Below are positions 15,801 through 23,715 of a stretch of DNA of 24,676 bases, one piece after another. Position 1 is the first letter of the stretch, and the number at the start of each line of letters is the position of its first letter. The notes below the pieces were generated by a model. The model saw only the letters and a list, made by a program, of their open reading frames with translations, was not told the DNA's origin and made no database searches. The stretch comes from Eubacteriales bacterium (GTDB taxonomy: Bacteria > Bacillota > Clostridia > Christensenellales > SZUA-584), in assembly GCA_028711205.1 (NCBI GenBank), contig JAQTSP010000006.1, forward strand, positions 1-24,676. The letters are read 5' to 3'. Made by a program: the position numbers and the translations under genes.

Positions 15801-16731
15801 CAGCCATCTGTTTTTCTTCATTTATTGTATCATCGTCGCTCTTTTTTAAAAACGCCAGTGATTCGCTGTTAAACTTTGAAGGCTTTTCTTCATGCACAAA
15901 ATGCGCACAATTGCGCAGCCTGTGATGCCGGGCCTTCGGTATTGTGACCGTATAGGACCTGATCATATCTTCCGGGTGTATTTTGTCCTCGGATCCGGAA
16001 AAAACAAATGTATCCTGCGTGATGCTTTTCAGCAAAGAGCGCGCGTACGTATCGTCAAAGTGCGTTATGCATATCGCAAGAGAATCTCTGACATCTTTGT
16101 TTTCGTACGGCCTATAGTAACCTTCAACCACATTGTCCGTCACCAGCGTGGCGTCAAAATAAAGTTTGCATAATATGTTATGCATACCTGTGTCTTTAAA
16201 ATATAACATAAATAATTTATGTCCAAGCCATGTTGATAAAAATTTGAGTTGAAACGGATAGTTCTCGTTAGGGCCGCCCGGCGAGACGAGTATCAGCTTG
16301 CCGGCTCTCCCCGGATGCGACGCGGCAAAACATATCGCGCTCAGGCAGCCTGTGGAAAACGCGGCGATATGTGCTTTTTTAATCCCCATCGTATCCAAAA
16401 ACGCCTTGATGATCAGCGCGTATTCTTCCACCGTAAAGTATATGTTCGGACACCCGCTGTAACCACAGCCGGCAAGATCAATCGCCAAAACCCGGTATCC
16501 ATTGCCTGCAAAAAAATCGATGTTGTTGCGCCAGGTAAACAACGACTGCCCGATACCGTGTACAAGCAGCAGCGGCTCCCCTTTGCCTTTTTCAAGATAA
16601 TGAATCTTTGTATCAAAACGTATGCTTTCTTTGCCAAGATCGGTATCTCCGATGATCTCAAAGCAAATATCCGCATACGACCCCATGTTTTTATTATTCT
16701 TAAAACATTTTCGTACTCTGCGTCTGTTCAC
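15793..16731 (-). CDS. Alpha/beta hydrolase
   Basis: Cytoplasmic serine hydrolase of the alpha/beta fold; substrate unknown. The 312-residue protein has the oxyanion-hole 'HGIGQ' (58-62), a nucleophile elbow 'AFSTG' with Ser126, acid Asp249 in 'SGSEDKIHP' and His277 in 'NCAHFVHEEKP', so the triad is complete. The elbow has Ala where the common G-x-S-x-G has its first Gly, which is tolerated in the family. I place the start at GTG 16731 because GGAGGG stands 7 nt upstream; the frame stays open to ATG 16791, but that extension encodes the transcribed leader, including a terminator-like hairpin. It lies 131 bp after cca and appears to have its own promoter. Confidence 0.87.
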   Translation of the reverse strand: MNRRRVRKCFKNNKNMGSYADICFEIIGDTDLGKESIRFDTKIHYLEKGKGEPLLLVHGIGQSLFTWRNNIDFFAGNGYRVLAIDLAGCGYSGCPNIYFTVEEYALIIKAFLDTMGIKKAHIAAFSTGCLSAICFAASHPGRAGKLILVSPGGPNENYPFQLKFLSTWLGHKLFMLYFKDTGMHNILCKLYFDATLVTDNVVEGYYRPYENKDVRDSLAICITHFDDTYARSLLKSITQDTFVFSGSEDKIHPEDMIRSYTVTIPKARHHRLRNCAHFVHEEKPSKFNSESLAFLKKSDDDTINEEKQMAVD

Positions 16732-16759
16732 TTGATTTCCCTCCAAGACAACACAGTCC

Positions 16760-16779
16760 AAAAAAGCGGTATCAACCGC
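16760..16779 (-). terminator. Small hairpin with T-tract in the hydrolase leader
   Basis: On the minus strand, GCGGT, a 4-nt loop and ACCGC are followed by six T residues. It is a short (5-bp) but typical intrinsic terminator shape. It lies 84 bp past the cca stop, and also between the hydrolase promoter and start codon, so it could end the dapF-cca transcript, attenuate the hydrolase transcript, or both. Confidence 0.5.
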
Positions 16780-16799
16780 CCGCATACTCATACAGCTAT

Positions 16800-16828
16800 A
16801 ATATACACCTGTTTGTTACACAACACAA
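16800..16828 (-). promoter_or_regulatory. Probable promoter of the alpha/beta hydrolase gene
   Basis: On the minus strand: -35 TTGTGT (16828-16823), a 17-bp spacer and -10 TATATT (16805-16800). It would start near 16793, leaving about 62 nt of leader that contains a terminator-like hairpin. Confidence 0.5.
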
Positions 16829-16862
16829 GACAATTATTAATTATTTTGAAACATATGTAATA

Positions 16863-18269
16863 TTACGGTAACAGATGGGCCAGTGTTTTTGCGCGTTTTT
16901 TGAGCGTTTCAAAATTGTTGATGTTGGGGTGCGCCACACATTCATTAAAAAGCATGTCCAATATCTTTCCCACCTTTGGTGATGGCGCGATATCAAGTGC
17001 GCTCATAATATCGCTACCCGTGACCGCAAGGTCCTTTATTGTCCACGGGACGCCCTGCGCAATCATGCGTTCAAGCTCACGCTGCCAGTTGTCGGCGGAT
17101 ATCACATCGCCCGTATTACTGCGGGATGCCATGAAATCAGCGCGCCGGAGCGCGATCAGCAGCTCAAATACGCCTCTGCCAAGCATGATGGCGCGCCGCC
17201 TGACCGTCTTTGGCTTTGCCTTGCCTTCAAGATCAAACATATGGTTTCTGACAAGCGTCAGCACGATGTTTTTTGTACTGCTGTCAAACTTAAGCGCGTT
17301 CATTTCGTCTCCTGCAAGCGCTTCGCCCAGACTTTCATGTCCGTACATGTTGCCGCCGTGGCGCAGCGCACGCGGTTTTCCAATATCATGCAGCAGAGCC
17401 GCAAGCCTGAGAGGCAGCACAGGCCGGGATACGGCGCAGGTGCGTATACAATGCCCCAGCACATCGTACTGATGGTATTGCTTCGCCTGCTCTACACCGT
17501 CCCCTTCGTTTAAGACGGGCAGTATATGCGCAAGCGCGCCCGCCTGCCGCAGCAGGGCCAATCCGTATTCGTGCGGGTACTCCATACCGCCAAGCGACGG
17601 ATACTTCGTATCCGCCATCAGTATCTTTATTAATTCGTCCCGTTTTCTTTCGGCCGATATATCGTCAAGCAGACCGGCCCTTTTGGTGGCGCATGCCATC
17701 AAATCGGGGCATACAAAAAACCTCAGCTCTGCCGCAAACCGCGCCAAACGCATGATACGAAGCCCGTCGTCTCTGATCGTCTCATCCGGATCATGGGCCG
17801 CGGCACGTATCACCTTTTTTCGGATATCGTCGATACCTTTTTTTGTCGGGTCGATGATGCGTCCTGTCCGGATGTCCAAATACAGCGCGTTGACGGTAAA
17901 ATCCCGCCGCCCTGCGTCTTCGTTGATGTTATCAGTAAATTCAACCTTGTCCGGCCTATGCTCTCCGCCCTGCGGATAAAAATCCCGCCGGAAAGTGGTG
18001 TGTTCAAAAACGAGCTTTTTGCCGTCCTGCTCAAGATGCGCCTCGATCGTGCCAAGTGACGGCGCTTTCTCTATCACATTAAGCCCGGCGGCGCGCAAAA
18101 AATGCGCCGCTTCGTCCGGACGCGCGGACGAGCAGACATCAACATCACCCCCGGATATACCAAGGGTGATGTTTCTGACATAGCCGCCGACAAGAAAAAG
18201 CGGATATCCGTTAGCAATAAATATTTCCGATAACTTTTTCAGGCCTATCGGCAGCGGTATCTGTTTCAT
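16863..18269 (-). CDS. cca: CCA tRNA nucleotidyltransferase with HD domain
   Basis: Class II nucleotidyltransferase that builds or repairs the 3' CCA end of tRNAs; a poly(A) polymerase role cannot be fully excluded. The 468-residue protein has the head motif 'GGYVRN' (28-33), metal-binding Asp42 and Asp44 in 'GGDVDVC', 'RRDFT' (121-125), an 'RDDGLRIMRLARFA' segment (about 166-179) for nucleotide selection, and a C-terminal HD phosphohydrolase-like domain with His294-Asp295 in 'LLHDIGKPR'. The usual Asp after 'GGxVR' is Asn33 here, an uncommon change in an otherwise intact head. The ATG overlaps the dapF stop by 4 bp, so the two are translationally coupled. Confidence 0.93.
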   Translation of the reverse strand: MKQIPLPIGLKKLSEIFIANGYPLFLVGGYVRNITLGISGGDVDVCSSARPDEAAHFLRAAGLNVIEKAPSLGTIEAHLEQDGKKLVFEHTTFRRDFYPQGGEHRPDKVEFTDNINEDAGRRDFTVNALYLDIRTGRIIDPTKKGIDDIRKKVIRAAAHDPDETIRDDGLRIMRLARFAAELRFFVCPDLMACATKRAGLLDDISAERKRDELIKILMADTKYPSLGGMEYPHEYGLALLRQAGALAHILPVLNEGDGVEQAKQYHQYDVLGHCIRTCAVSRPVLPLRLAALLHDIGKPRALRHGGNMYGHESLGEALAGDEMNALKFDSSTKNIVLTLVRNHMFDLEGKAKPKTVRRRAIMLGRGVFELLIALRRADFMASRSNTGDVISADNWQRELERMIAQGVPWTIKDLAVTGSDIMSALDIAPSPKVGKILDMLFNECVAHPNINNFETLKKRAKTLAHLLP

Positions 18270-19090
18270 TCTTCAAGCGTTGCCCTATAGACGCGCTCCG
18301 CCGGTCCCGTCATGATGACCCGTCCGTCCTCCAGGCTTTCGATGACAAGCCGTCCGACCGAATGATGAACGGTCACCTTTGCGCCCACAAGGCCTTTTTT
18401 ATGCATGGCCACGGCGCTTGCGCAGGAGCCCGTTCCGCATGCCAACGTCAGTCCCGCGCCGCGCTCCCATGTCAGTATCTCTATATTACTTTCGTCGATG
18501 ATCTTCACAAAATTGACGTTTGTCTTTCTTGGGAACATGTCGTGACGCTCTATCGCCGGTCCAAGCACAGCGGCCTCAATCGCATCGAGATCGTCCGTCA
18601 GCACCATCGTATGCGGCACACCCATCAGCATGGACGATATCGTCACGATCCTGCCCGCCGTTTTGATCTCGACGTCAAAAGGATCGCCCTCTCCCGTCAT
18701 CGGTATGCTAGCCCTGTCGTATGACGGTTTGCCCATATCAACGCTGACATCGCTCACCTTTCCGTCTTCTAAGGTCAGCCTCGGACGTATGATACCCGCC
18801 AGCGTTTCGACCGTCATATCGATTTTATCGACGATGCCCGTTTCATAAACGTATTTGGCAAAACAGCGTATGCCGTTTCCGCACATCTCGGCCTCGCTGC
18901 CGTCCGCGTTGATGATGCGCATTCTGATATCGGCCCGGCTTGAGGGCAGCACGATCAGAATGCCGTCTCCGCCGACACTCAGCCTTCTTTGGCATGCCTT
19001 TTTTGCAAGCGCTTGCCAGTCCCTTTGCGCTCCGTCGTCCTCAAAAACAAGGAAATCGTTGCCAAGACCATGCATTTTCGTAAAATCCAT
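18266..19090 (-). CDS. dapF: Diaminopimelate epimerase
   Basis: Converts LL- to meso-diaminopimelate, the last step before lysine and the cross-linking residue of Gram-positive DAP-type peptidoglycan. The 274-residue protein has both catalytic cysteines: Cys70 in 'SEAEMCGNGIRC' and Cys218 in 'ACGTGSC'. It starts 'MDFTKMHGLGNDF', the family hallmark. I chose ATG 19090, with GGAGG 5 nt upstream, over the in-frame ATG at 19111, which would put the ribosome binding site inside the gene. It heads a two-gene operon with cca from a near-consensus promoter. No other lysine-pathway genes are in the window. Confidence 0.97.
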   Translation of the reverse strand: MDFTKMHGLGNDFLVFEDDGAQRDWQALAKKACQRRLSVGGDGILIVLPSSRADIRMRIINADGSEAEMCGNGIRCFAKYVYETGIVDKIDMTVETLAGIIRPRLTLEDGKVSDVSVDMGKPSYDRASIPMTGEGDPFDVEIKTAGRIVTISSMLMGVPHTMVLTDDLDAIEAAVLGPAIERHDMFPRKTNVNFVKIIDESNIEILTWERGAGLTLACGTGSCASAVAMHKKGLVGAKVTVHHSVGRLVIESLEDGRVIMTGPAERVYRATLEE

Positions 19091-19119
19091 ATGTTCCTCC
19101 GCTTTTTTCATCTGCTTAT

Positions 19120-19148
19120 ATTATACTTTGCGCCATCCGCAACTTCAA
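19120..19148 (-). promoter_or_regulatory. Sigma-A promoter of dapF-cca
   Basis: On the minus strand: -35 TTGAAG (19148-19143), a 17-bp spacer and a perfect -10 TATAAT (19125-19120). Transcription should start near 19113, about 23 nt before the dapF start. This also rules out a longer upstream dapF start. Confidence 0.75.
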
Positions 19149-19207
19149 CCGTTCTTTCGGGTAATTTTATGACAGCCATATTTGTTGTTTTTTGTTTACC
19201 GTAATTA

Positions 19208-19216
19208 TGGTATGAT
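19208..19216 (+). promoter_or_regulatory. Extended -10 promoter of the GNAT operon
   Basis: TGG followed by TATGAT (19211-19216), an extended -10; upstream is T-rich with only weak -35 candidates. The transcript start near 19223 gives about 23 nt of leader. It is divergent from the dapF promoter in a 155-bp gap. Confidence 0.5.
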
Positions 19217-19245
19217 ATGCAATAAGTCTTTATTGGAGAATGGCC

Positions 19246-19749
19246 ATGGATTTAAGTATCAGACCTGTTGAAGATTCTGACCTTGACGATATCGCAAGAC
19301 TGGCAAACGATTATGAGATTGCAAAAATGACAGCTTGCCTGCCGTACCCTTATACAAAAGAGCACGCGAAAACCTGGCTTGATTATCTTAAAAAAAATCA
19401 GCACGAGCAGGCCTTTGCGGTATGCGGAGATGCTTTGTTCATGGGCATTGTCGGCCTTGTTCACGAACCCGAACACAATCGTGCAGAGCTTGGCTATTGG
19501 CTGGGTCAGGATTACTGGAACAGCGGGTATATGAGCGGCGCGGCCGGCATGGCTGTCGGGTACGCGTTTTCGATGCTTGGCGTCGGCCGGATATATGCGC
19601 GCTGCTTTGATATAAACACAGCTTCAAAAAGGGTTCTTGAAAAAAACGGGCTTGTTCAGGAAGGCTGCCTGAAAAAGCTTTTTATTCGATTTGGCACAGC
19701 CATGGATTTGTTATGTTTCGGGCTTTTAAAAGAAAACGACAGGAGATGA
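19246..19749 (+). CDS. GNAT acetyltransferase, RimJ/RimL-like
   Basis: Acetyl-CoA-dependent N-acetyltransferase; substrate unknown. The 167-residue protein has an N-terminal 'MDLSIRPVEDSDLDDIARL' strand-helix, 'AELGYWLGQDYWNSGYMSGAA' spanning the beta4 strand and acetyl-CoA pyrophosphate loop (about 80-100), and 'ARCFDINTASKRVLEKNG', the typical RimJ/RimL motif B. The start is ATG 19246, with GGAG 7 nt upstream; ATG 19240 is too close to the ribosome binding site. It is first in a plus-strand operon with a Gfo/Idh/MocA oxidoreductase (4-bp gap) and a nucleoside phosphorylase (13-bp gap). RimJ/RimL-like enzymes may act on protein N-termini or on small amines, and the sequence does not decide. 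Confidence 0.88.
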   Translation: MDLSIRPVEDSDLDDIARLANDYEIAKMTACLPYPYTKEHAKTWLDYLKKNQHEQAFAVCGDALFMGIVGLVHEPEHNRAELGYWLGQDYWNSGYMSGAAGMAVGYAFSMLGVGRIYARCFDINTASKRVLEKNGLVQEGCLKKLFIRFGTAMDLLCFGLLKENDRR

Positions 19750-19753
19750 TCTG

Positions 19754-20746
19754 ATGATGAATTGGGGTATTGTTGGTACCGGTTATATATCCGACGCATT
19801 CGCCAACGGTCTCGCCTTTGCCAAAAACGCGAACCTGCGGGCTGTCTGCTCACGCAGCGAGGACAGCGCGAAGGCTTTTGCGCAAAAGCACGGCGCCGAC
19901 AAGTATTTTTCTAACTATGAAGATATGGCGGCATGTGATGATATCGACGTTGTCTATATCGGCACGCTGAATGTATGTCATCTGGAAAATGTCAAAATGT
20001 ATCTTCAGAACGGAAAACATGTGCTCTGCGAAAAACCGATCGGCGTTAACGCGCGCGAAACGGCGGAGATGACCGCCGCCGCAAAAAAAGCGGGCCTGTT
20101 TCTGATGGAAGGCATGTGGACACGGTGTTTTCCGAGCATACAAAAGGCGATCGAATGGGTCAGGTCCGGAGAGATCGGCCAAGTGTCGGTGATCAATGCG
20201 CAGCTCGGGTGTTACGGCGACGAATCGGGCTGGCGGTTTCAAAACAGCATGGCCGGCGGTGCGCTGCTCGATGTCGGGATATACAACATCGCAATTACCT
20301 TTTCGATGCTGGGACCCGACTATCAGTCTATCACCGGTACAGCAAATATAAAAAACGGTGTCGATATTGTCAGCACGGCGATGATGCAGTATAAAAACGG
20401 CGCGATCGCCATGCATTCGAACGGCATCAGACAGATCATGAATAACGGCGTGTATATCGAGGGCAGCAAAGGCCGCGTCATCATCGGCAGCGAGGTATGG
20501 TGGTATGGAAAATGGAGCGAGCTTACAAAAATTGATAATGGATATTTTAAATACGAGGGCAGGCCCCAACGGTTTGAGATACCTTATCCCGGCACAGGGT
20601 TTCAATATGAAGCGGAGCATGTCGCCGATTGTATTCATAAAGGATTGACCGAATCGCCGCTGATGACACACGCGGAGAGTATCACCATCGCGCAAACAAT
20701 CGATAAATTAAGAAAAATATACGGCATCAGTTTTCCACAGGATTAA
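19754..20746 (+). CDS. Gfo/Idh/MocA family oxidoreductase
   Basis: NAD(P)-dependent dehydrogenase acting on a sugar, inositol or diol; exact substrate unknown. The 330-residue protein has the Rossmann loop 'GIVGTGYIS' (5-13) and the 'CEKPIG' motif (92-97) with the catalytic Lys94. 'FLMEGMWTRCFPSIQK' and 'GGALLDVGIYNIAI' place it near the dihydrodiol-dehydrogenase-like branch of the family. AGGAG lies 8 nt before the ATG. It starts 4 bp after the GNAT gene stop and is followed after 13 bp by the pyrimidine-nucleoside phosphorylase gene, so it is the middle gene of a tight operon. A role in handling a sugar released from nucleosides is conceivable but is only an inference from position. Confidence 0.92.
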   Translation: MMNWGIVGTGYISDAFANGLAFAKNANLRAVCSRSEDSAKAFAQKHGADKYFSNYEDMAACDDIDVVYIGTLNVCHLENVKMYLQNGKHVLCEKPIGVNARETAEMTAAAKKAGLFLMEGMWTRCFPSIQKAIEWVRSGEIGQVSVINAQLGCYGDESGWRFQNSMAGGALLDVGIYNIAITFSMLGPDYQSITGTANIKNGVDIVSTAMMQYKNGAIAMHSNGIRQIMNNGVYIEGSKGRVIIGSEVWWYGKWSELTKIDNGYFKYEGRPQRFEIPYPGTGFQYEAEHVADCIHKGLTESPLMTHAESITIAQTIDKLRKIYGISFPQD

Positions 20747-20759
20747 GGATGGCTGCGTC

Positions 20760-22061
20760 ATGAGGATGTACGATATCATATTAAAAAAGCGCGACGGACA
20801 TAAGCTTGGGCACGAAGAGATCGCGTTTTTTATCACCGAATACGTCGCCGGACATATTCCCGACTATCAGGCGTCCGCGTTTATCATGGCCGCGTTTATC
20901 TGCGGGCTTGACACAGAGGAAACGGCCTGCCTGACAAACGCGATGGCAAATTCCGGCGATGTCGCCGATTTGAGTTCTCTCGGCACCGTCGCGGACAAGC
21001 ATTCGACAGGCGGCGTCGCGGACACAACCACACTTCTCGTTGCCCCTCTCGTTGCGTCCTGCGGACTCAAAGTCGCAAAGATGTCGGGGCGCGGGCTGGG
21101 ACATACCGGCGGGACGCTCGACAAGCTTGAATCCATCCCCGGCATGACAGTCTCGCTTGAAATGGACGCGTTTATCGCGCAGATCAAACGTGTCGGCGCC
21201 GCGATCACGGGACAGACCATGCGCCTTTGCCCGGCCGACAAAATGCTCTATTCGTTGCGCGACCTGACCGCGACCGTGGACAGCATACCGCTGATCGCAA
21301 GCAGCATCATGAGCAAAAAAATTGCCTCGGGCGCCGGTATCATCATGCTTGACGTCAAGACAGGCAACGGGGCATTTATGGAAACGCTTGAAGACTCAAA
21401 AGCCCTGGCGCGGACGATGGTCGATATCGGCAACAATTCGGGCAAAAAAACTGCCGCGATCATCAGCGATATGAGCCAGCCTTTGGGCTGTGCTGTCGGC
21501 AACGCGCTCGAAGTGATCGAAGCGATCGAGATCCTTCAGGGAGAAACCCCCGGCGGCGACCTGCTTGCCGTGGCACTTAAGCTGTCGGCTCTTATGCTTC
21601 AAATGTCCGGCATCGCGCAAAACGAGACGGCGGCTTTCTACATGCTGGATGAGGCGCTGTGCACAAAACGCGCGCTTGACAAGCTTGGAGAGATCATCGC
21701 CGCACAGGGCGGAGACAGCCGCGTCATCCGCGACACATCATTAATGCCGCGTGCACAATATACCGGGAATATGACCGCAACCACAAGCGGCATCCTCAGC
21801 GCTGTCGACTGCCGGGGACTCGGTCTTGCCGTGCAGGAGCTTGGCGCGGGCCGCGCCAAAAAAGAGGACAGCATCGATCTCAGCGTCGGTTTTATCATGA
21901 AAAAACGCATCGGTGACCGCATAGAAAAAGATGACATACTGTTTGAGATATACGCCAACGACAAAAACAAACTCATCAGCGTCAAGCAAAAACTGATCGG
22001 CTGTCTTAAAATCGCGGACAGTGCCAAAAAGCCCGTGCTCATTTGCGACAGTATACTTTGA
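20760..22061 (+). CDS. pdp: Pyrimidine-nucleoside phosphorylase
   Basis: Phosphorolysis of uridine, thymidine or deoxyuridine to base and (deoxy)ribose-1-phosphate. The 433-residue length matches the Firmicute Pdp/DeoA family. The 'KHSTGG' phosphate loop (80-85) and the family signature 'SGRGLGHTGGTLDKLE' (109-124) are intact, and the C-terminal domain has 'GRAKKEDSID'. The ATG lies about 8 nt after an AAGGATGG Shine-Dalgarno. It is the last gene of the GNAT-oxidoreductase operon; I saw no terminator after it. Usual partners such as deoC, cdd or deoB are absent. Family members differ in specificity: Pdp accepts uracil and thymine nucleosides while DeoA prefers thymidine, and sequence reading alone does not settle which applies. 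Confidence 0.93.
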   Translation: MRMYDIILKKRDGHKLGHEEIAFFITEYVAGHIPDYQASAFIMAAFICGLDTEETACLTNAMANSGDVADLSSLGTVADKHSTGGVADTTTLLVAPLVASCGLKVAKMSGRGLGHTGGTLDKLESIPGMTVSLEMDAFIAQIKRVGAAITGQTMRLCPADKMLYSLRDLTATVDSIPLIASSIMSKKIASGAGIIMLDVKTGNGAFMETLEDSKALARTMVDIGNNSGKKTAAIISDMSQPLGCAVGNALEVIEAIEILQGETPGGDLLAVALKLSALMLQMSGIAQNETAAFYMLDEALCTKRALDKLGEIIAAQGGDSRVIRDTSLMPRAQYTGNMTATTSGILSAVDCRGLGLAVQELGAGRAKKEDSIDLSVGFIMKKRIGDRIEKDDILFEIYANDKNKLISVKQKLIGCLKIADSAKKPVLICDSIL

Positions 22062-22377
22062 CGATAACATGTGTAAGCTCTGTGGATACCGTGTAGATTC
22101 CTGTGTATAATAAACTGTTATTGTTTATAAAATGTCGAAAACATACGAAAAGAATGTAAATAACAAGATACCATGCATTTTTAAAGTTTTTCCTTATATT
22201 TTTAGCATAATGGACGAAAAAGAGACGAAAATCAATGTATATTAATAGATATGTAATAATTCTGTAATAATCTAAACAAATTCTTCATTATCAGGTTTAA
22301 ATGACTGTATACGCAAATTGCCGTTTTAAGGCCGGCAGTTTATAATATTAACATAATCCGACATGAGGGGCTAAAAT
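22062..22377. other. AT-rich intergenic region with DnaA-box-like sites
   Basis: A 316-bp stretch without a gene. Its left part holds TGTGGATAC (22081-22089, one mismatch to the DnaA box), TGTGTATAA (22102-22110, a perfect fit to the relaxed box TTWTNCACA on the other strand) and TGTTTATAA (22122-22130, weaker), all in the same orientation and about 20 bp apart. The middle, 22130-22300, is very AT-rich with repeated AATAAT runs, as expected of a DNA-unwinding element. The right end carries the promoter of the next gene. It may be one half of a split replication origin. Confidence 0.45.
22318..22346 (+). promoter_or_regulatory. Sigma-A promoter of the NlpC/P60 gene
   Basis: -35 TTGCCG (22318-22323), a 17-bp spacer and a perfect -10 TATAAT (22341-22346). 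The start of transcription near 22353 gives a leader of about 25 nt with GAGGGG before the ATG. Confidence 0.7.
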
Positions 22378-23583
22378 ATGAAGAAAAAACTGCTGCTTGT
22401 CTTATCGGTCATGCTGGTCTTGCTGTCATTTCCCGCAACCGCTTTTGCGACGCAAAGATACGAAATACTGAAAATCGGCGACGAAGATGAATTTGTCGAG
22501 GATTTGCAGAATAAATTAAAAGCGCTTGGATATTTTGATCACAGTGTCACAGGTTATTTTGGTACCGTCACACAACAGGCCGTCATCGATTATCAGGCTG
22601 ACCACTCTTTGACGGTGGACGGCAAGGCGGGGCCTGAAACGCTGAAATCAATCTTTGGCGAGGATTATGAAATATCCACGGACAGGTTCGTGGAAGGAAA
22701 CGAAAGCACGGATACCTGTTATCCCGGTGACAAAGGCGACGCTGTTTCTGACATACAGGAACGCCTCAAAAAGCTTGAATATTATGATTATTCGAGTATT
22801 ACCGGATATTACGGGCCCGTCACATATGCGGCGGTGCAAAGATTCCAGCGCACAAATACACTGACGGTTGACGGTGTTGCGGGTCCCGAAACGCAAACGC
22901 TTCTTTTCTCGGATGACGCAAAATACTTTTGCATATACCCCGGAGACAGCGGAGACGATGTGATCTCGCTGCAAACGCGTCTTTGCGAACTCGGATATTA
23001 TACGTACAACAATATCACCGGATATTTTGGGACGGTGACGGAGGAAGCGCTGAAAGAATTTCAGGCGCAAAACGGTCTGACGGCCGATGCAAAAGCCGGA
23101 AAAAACACCAGGGCGCTGCTGTATTCGAGTGACGCGCCCGAATGGGACGGTGTCGACAGGATAGACACCAGCACCGAGAGCGATGATTCCACGTCCGAGA
23201 CCACGATCGAAAAAATGTTAAGTTTTGCGCAAGAACAGCTTGATAAAAAATATGTTTATTCTACCGAAGGACCCACCACATTTGATTGCTCCGGATTTGT
23301 CTATTATGTCTTAAAGTATATGGGTGTGTCGACCGCACGCTACAGCGCCAGCGGTTTTTCAACTGTCGACAGCTGGGAAAAAATTGATGATCAGGGGAGC
23401 CTTGAGCCGGGTGACCTGTTATTCTTCCAATCTGACGGCAGCACGCGCATCAGCCACACGGGAATATATTTGGGCGCCGGTGAGTTTATCCATGCAAGCG
23501 CGAGCGGCGGATGTGTCAAAATTAGTTCGATGACAAGCTATTACGACAGAAATTTTGTTTTTGCCAGAAGAGTTTTTTCATAA
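22378..23583 (+). CDS. Secreted peptidoglycan hydrolase: three PG-binding repeats and NlpC/P60
   Basis: Cell-wall endopeptidase. The 401-residue precursor has a signal peptide with basic start and hydrophobic core, and a likely cut after Ala-Phe-Ala (22-24). Three peptidoglycan-binding type 1 repeats follow (about 34-95, 114-174 and 186-247), each ending in a 'TVDGKAGPETL'-like block; the third is the most diverged. A Ser/Thr/Asp-rich linker (about 252-275) leads to the NlpC/P60 catalytic domain with Cys304 in 'FDCSGF', His360 in 'ISHTGIY' and His372 in 'FIHASASGG', a complete triad that usually cuts gamma-D-Glu-diamino acid bonds. GAGGGG lies 7 nt before the ATG. It sits alone between the two DnaA-box clusters upstream of dnaA, with its own promoter and terminator. 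Confidence 0.94.
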   Translation: MKKKLLLVLSVMLVLLSFPATAFATQRYEILKIGDEDEFVEDLQNKLKALGYFDHSVTGYFGTVTQQAVIDYQADHSLTVDGKAGPETLKSIFGEDYEISTDRFVEGNESTDTCYPGDKGDAVSDIQERLKKLEYYDYSSITGYYGPVTYAAVQRFQRTNTLTVDGVAGPETQTLLFSDDAKYFCIYPGDSGDDVISLQTRLCELGYYTYNNITGYFGTVTEEALKEFQAQNGLTADAKAGKNTRALLYSSDAPEWDGVDRIDTSTESDDSTSETTIEKMLSFAQEQLDKKYVYSTEGPTTFDCSGFVYYVLKYMGVSTARYSASGFSTVDSWEKIDDQGSLEPGDLLFFQSDGSTRISHTGIYLGAGEFIHASASGGCVKISSMTSYYDRNFVFARRVFS

Positions 23584-23594
23584 TATAACATAAA

Positions 23595-23635
23595 TAAAAA
23601 AAGGATTGTCTGCCACGGCAGTCTTTTTTTTATTT
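23595..23635 (+). terminator. Terminator of the NlpC/P60 gene
   Basis: CTGCC (23610-23614) and GGCAG (23617-23621) form a short GC stem, flanked by an A-tract before and eight T residues after. It lies about 12 bp past the stop codon and separates this gene from the dnaA promoter. Confidence 0.75.
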
Positions 23636-23663
23636 TGATTTACCAATATTCATTATTTACTTG

Positions 23664-23692
23664 TTGTGACGATAAATATATTATGATAATAT
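23664..23692 (+). promoter_or_regulatory. Probable dnaA promoter
   Basis: -35 TTGTGA (23664-23669), a 17-bp spacer and -10 TAATAT (23687-23692). The transcript would start near 23699, upstream of all three DnaA boxes, leaving a leader of about 155 nt. I saw no better promoter between the boxes and the start codon. Confidence 0.5.
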
Positions 23693-23715
23693 AAAGATAC
23701 TAGGGGTGATATGTT

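Noticed and set aside
19850..20695. A 281-codon open frame on the minus strand
   Set aside because: It is fully antisense to the Gfo/Idh/MocA gene, rich in His/Arg/Cys from the complementary codons, and has no ribosome binding site.
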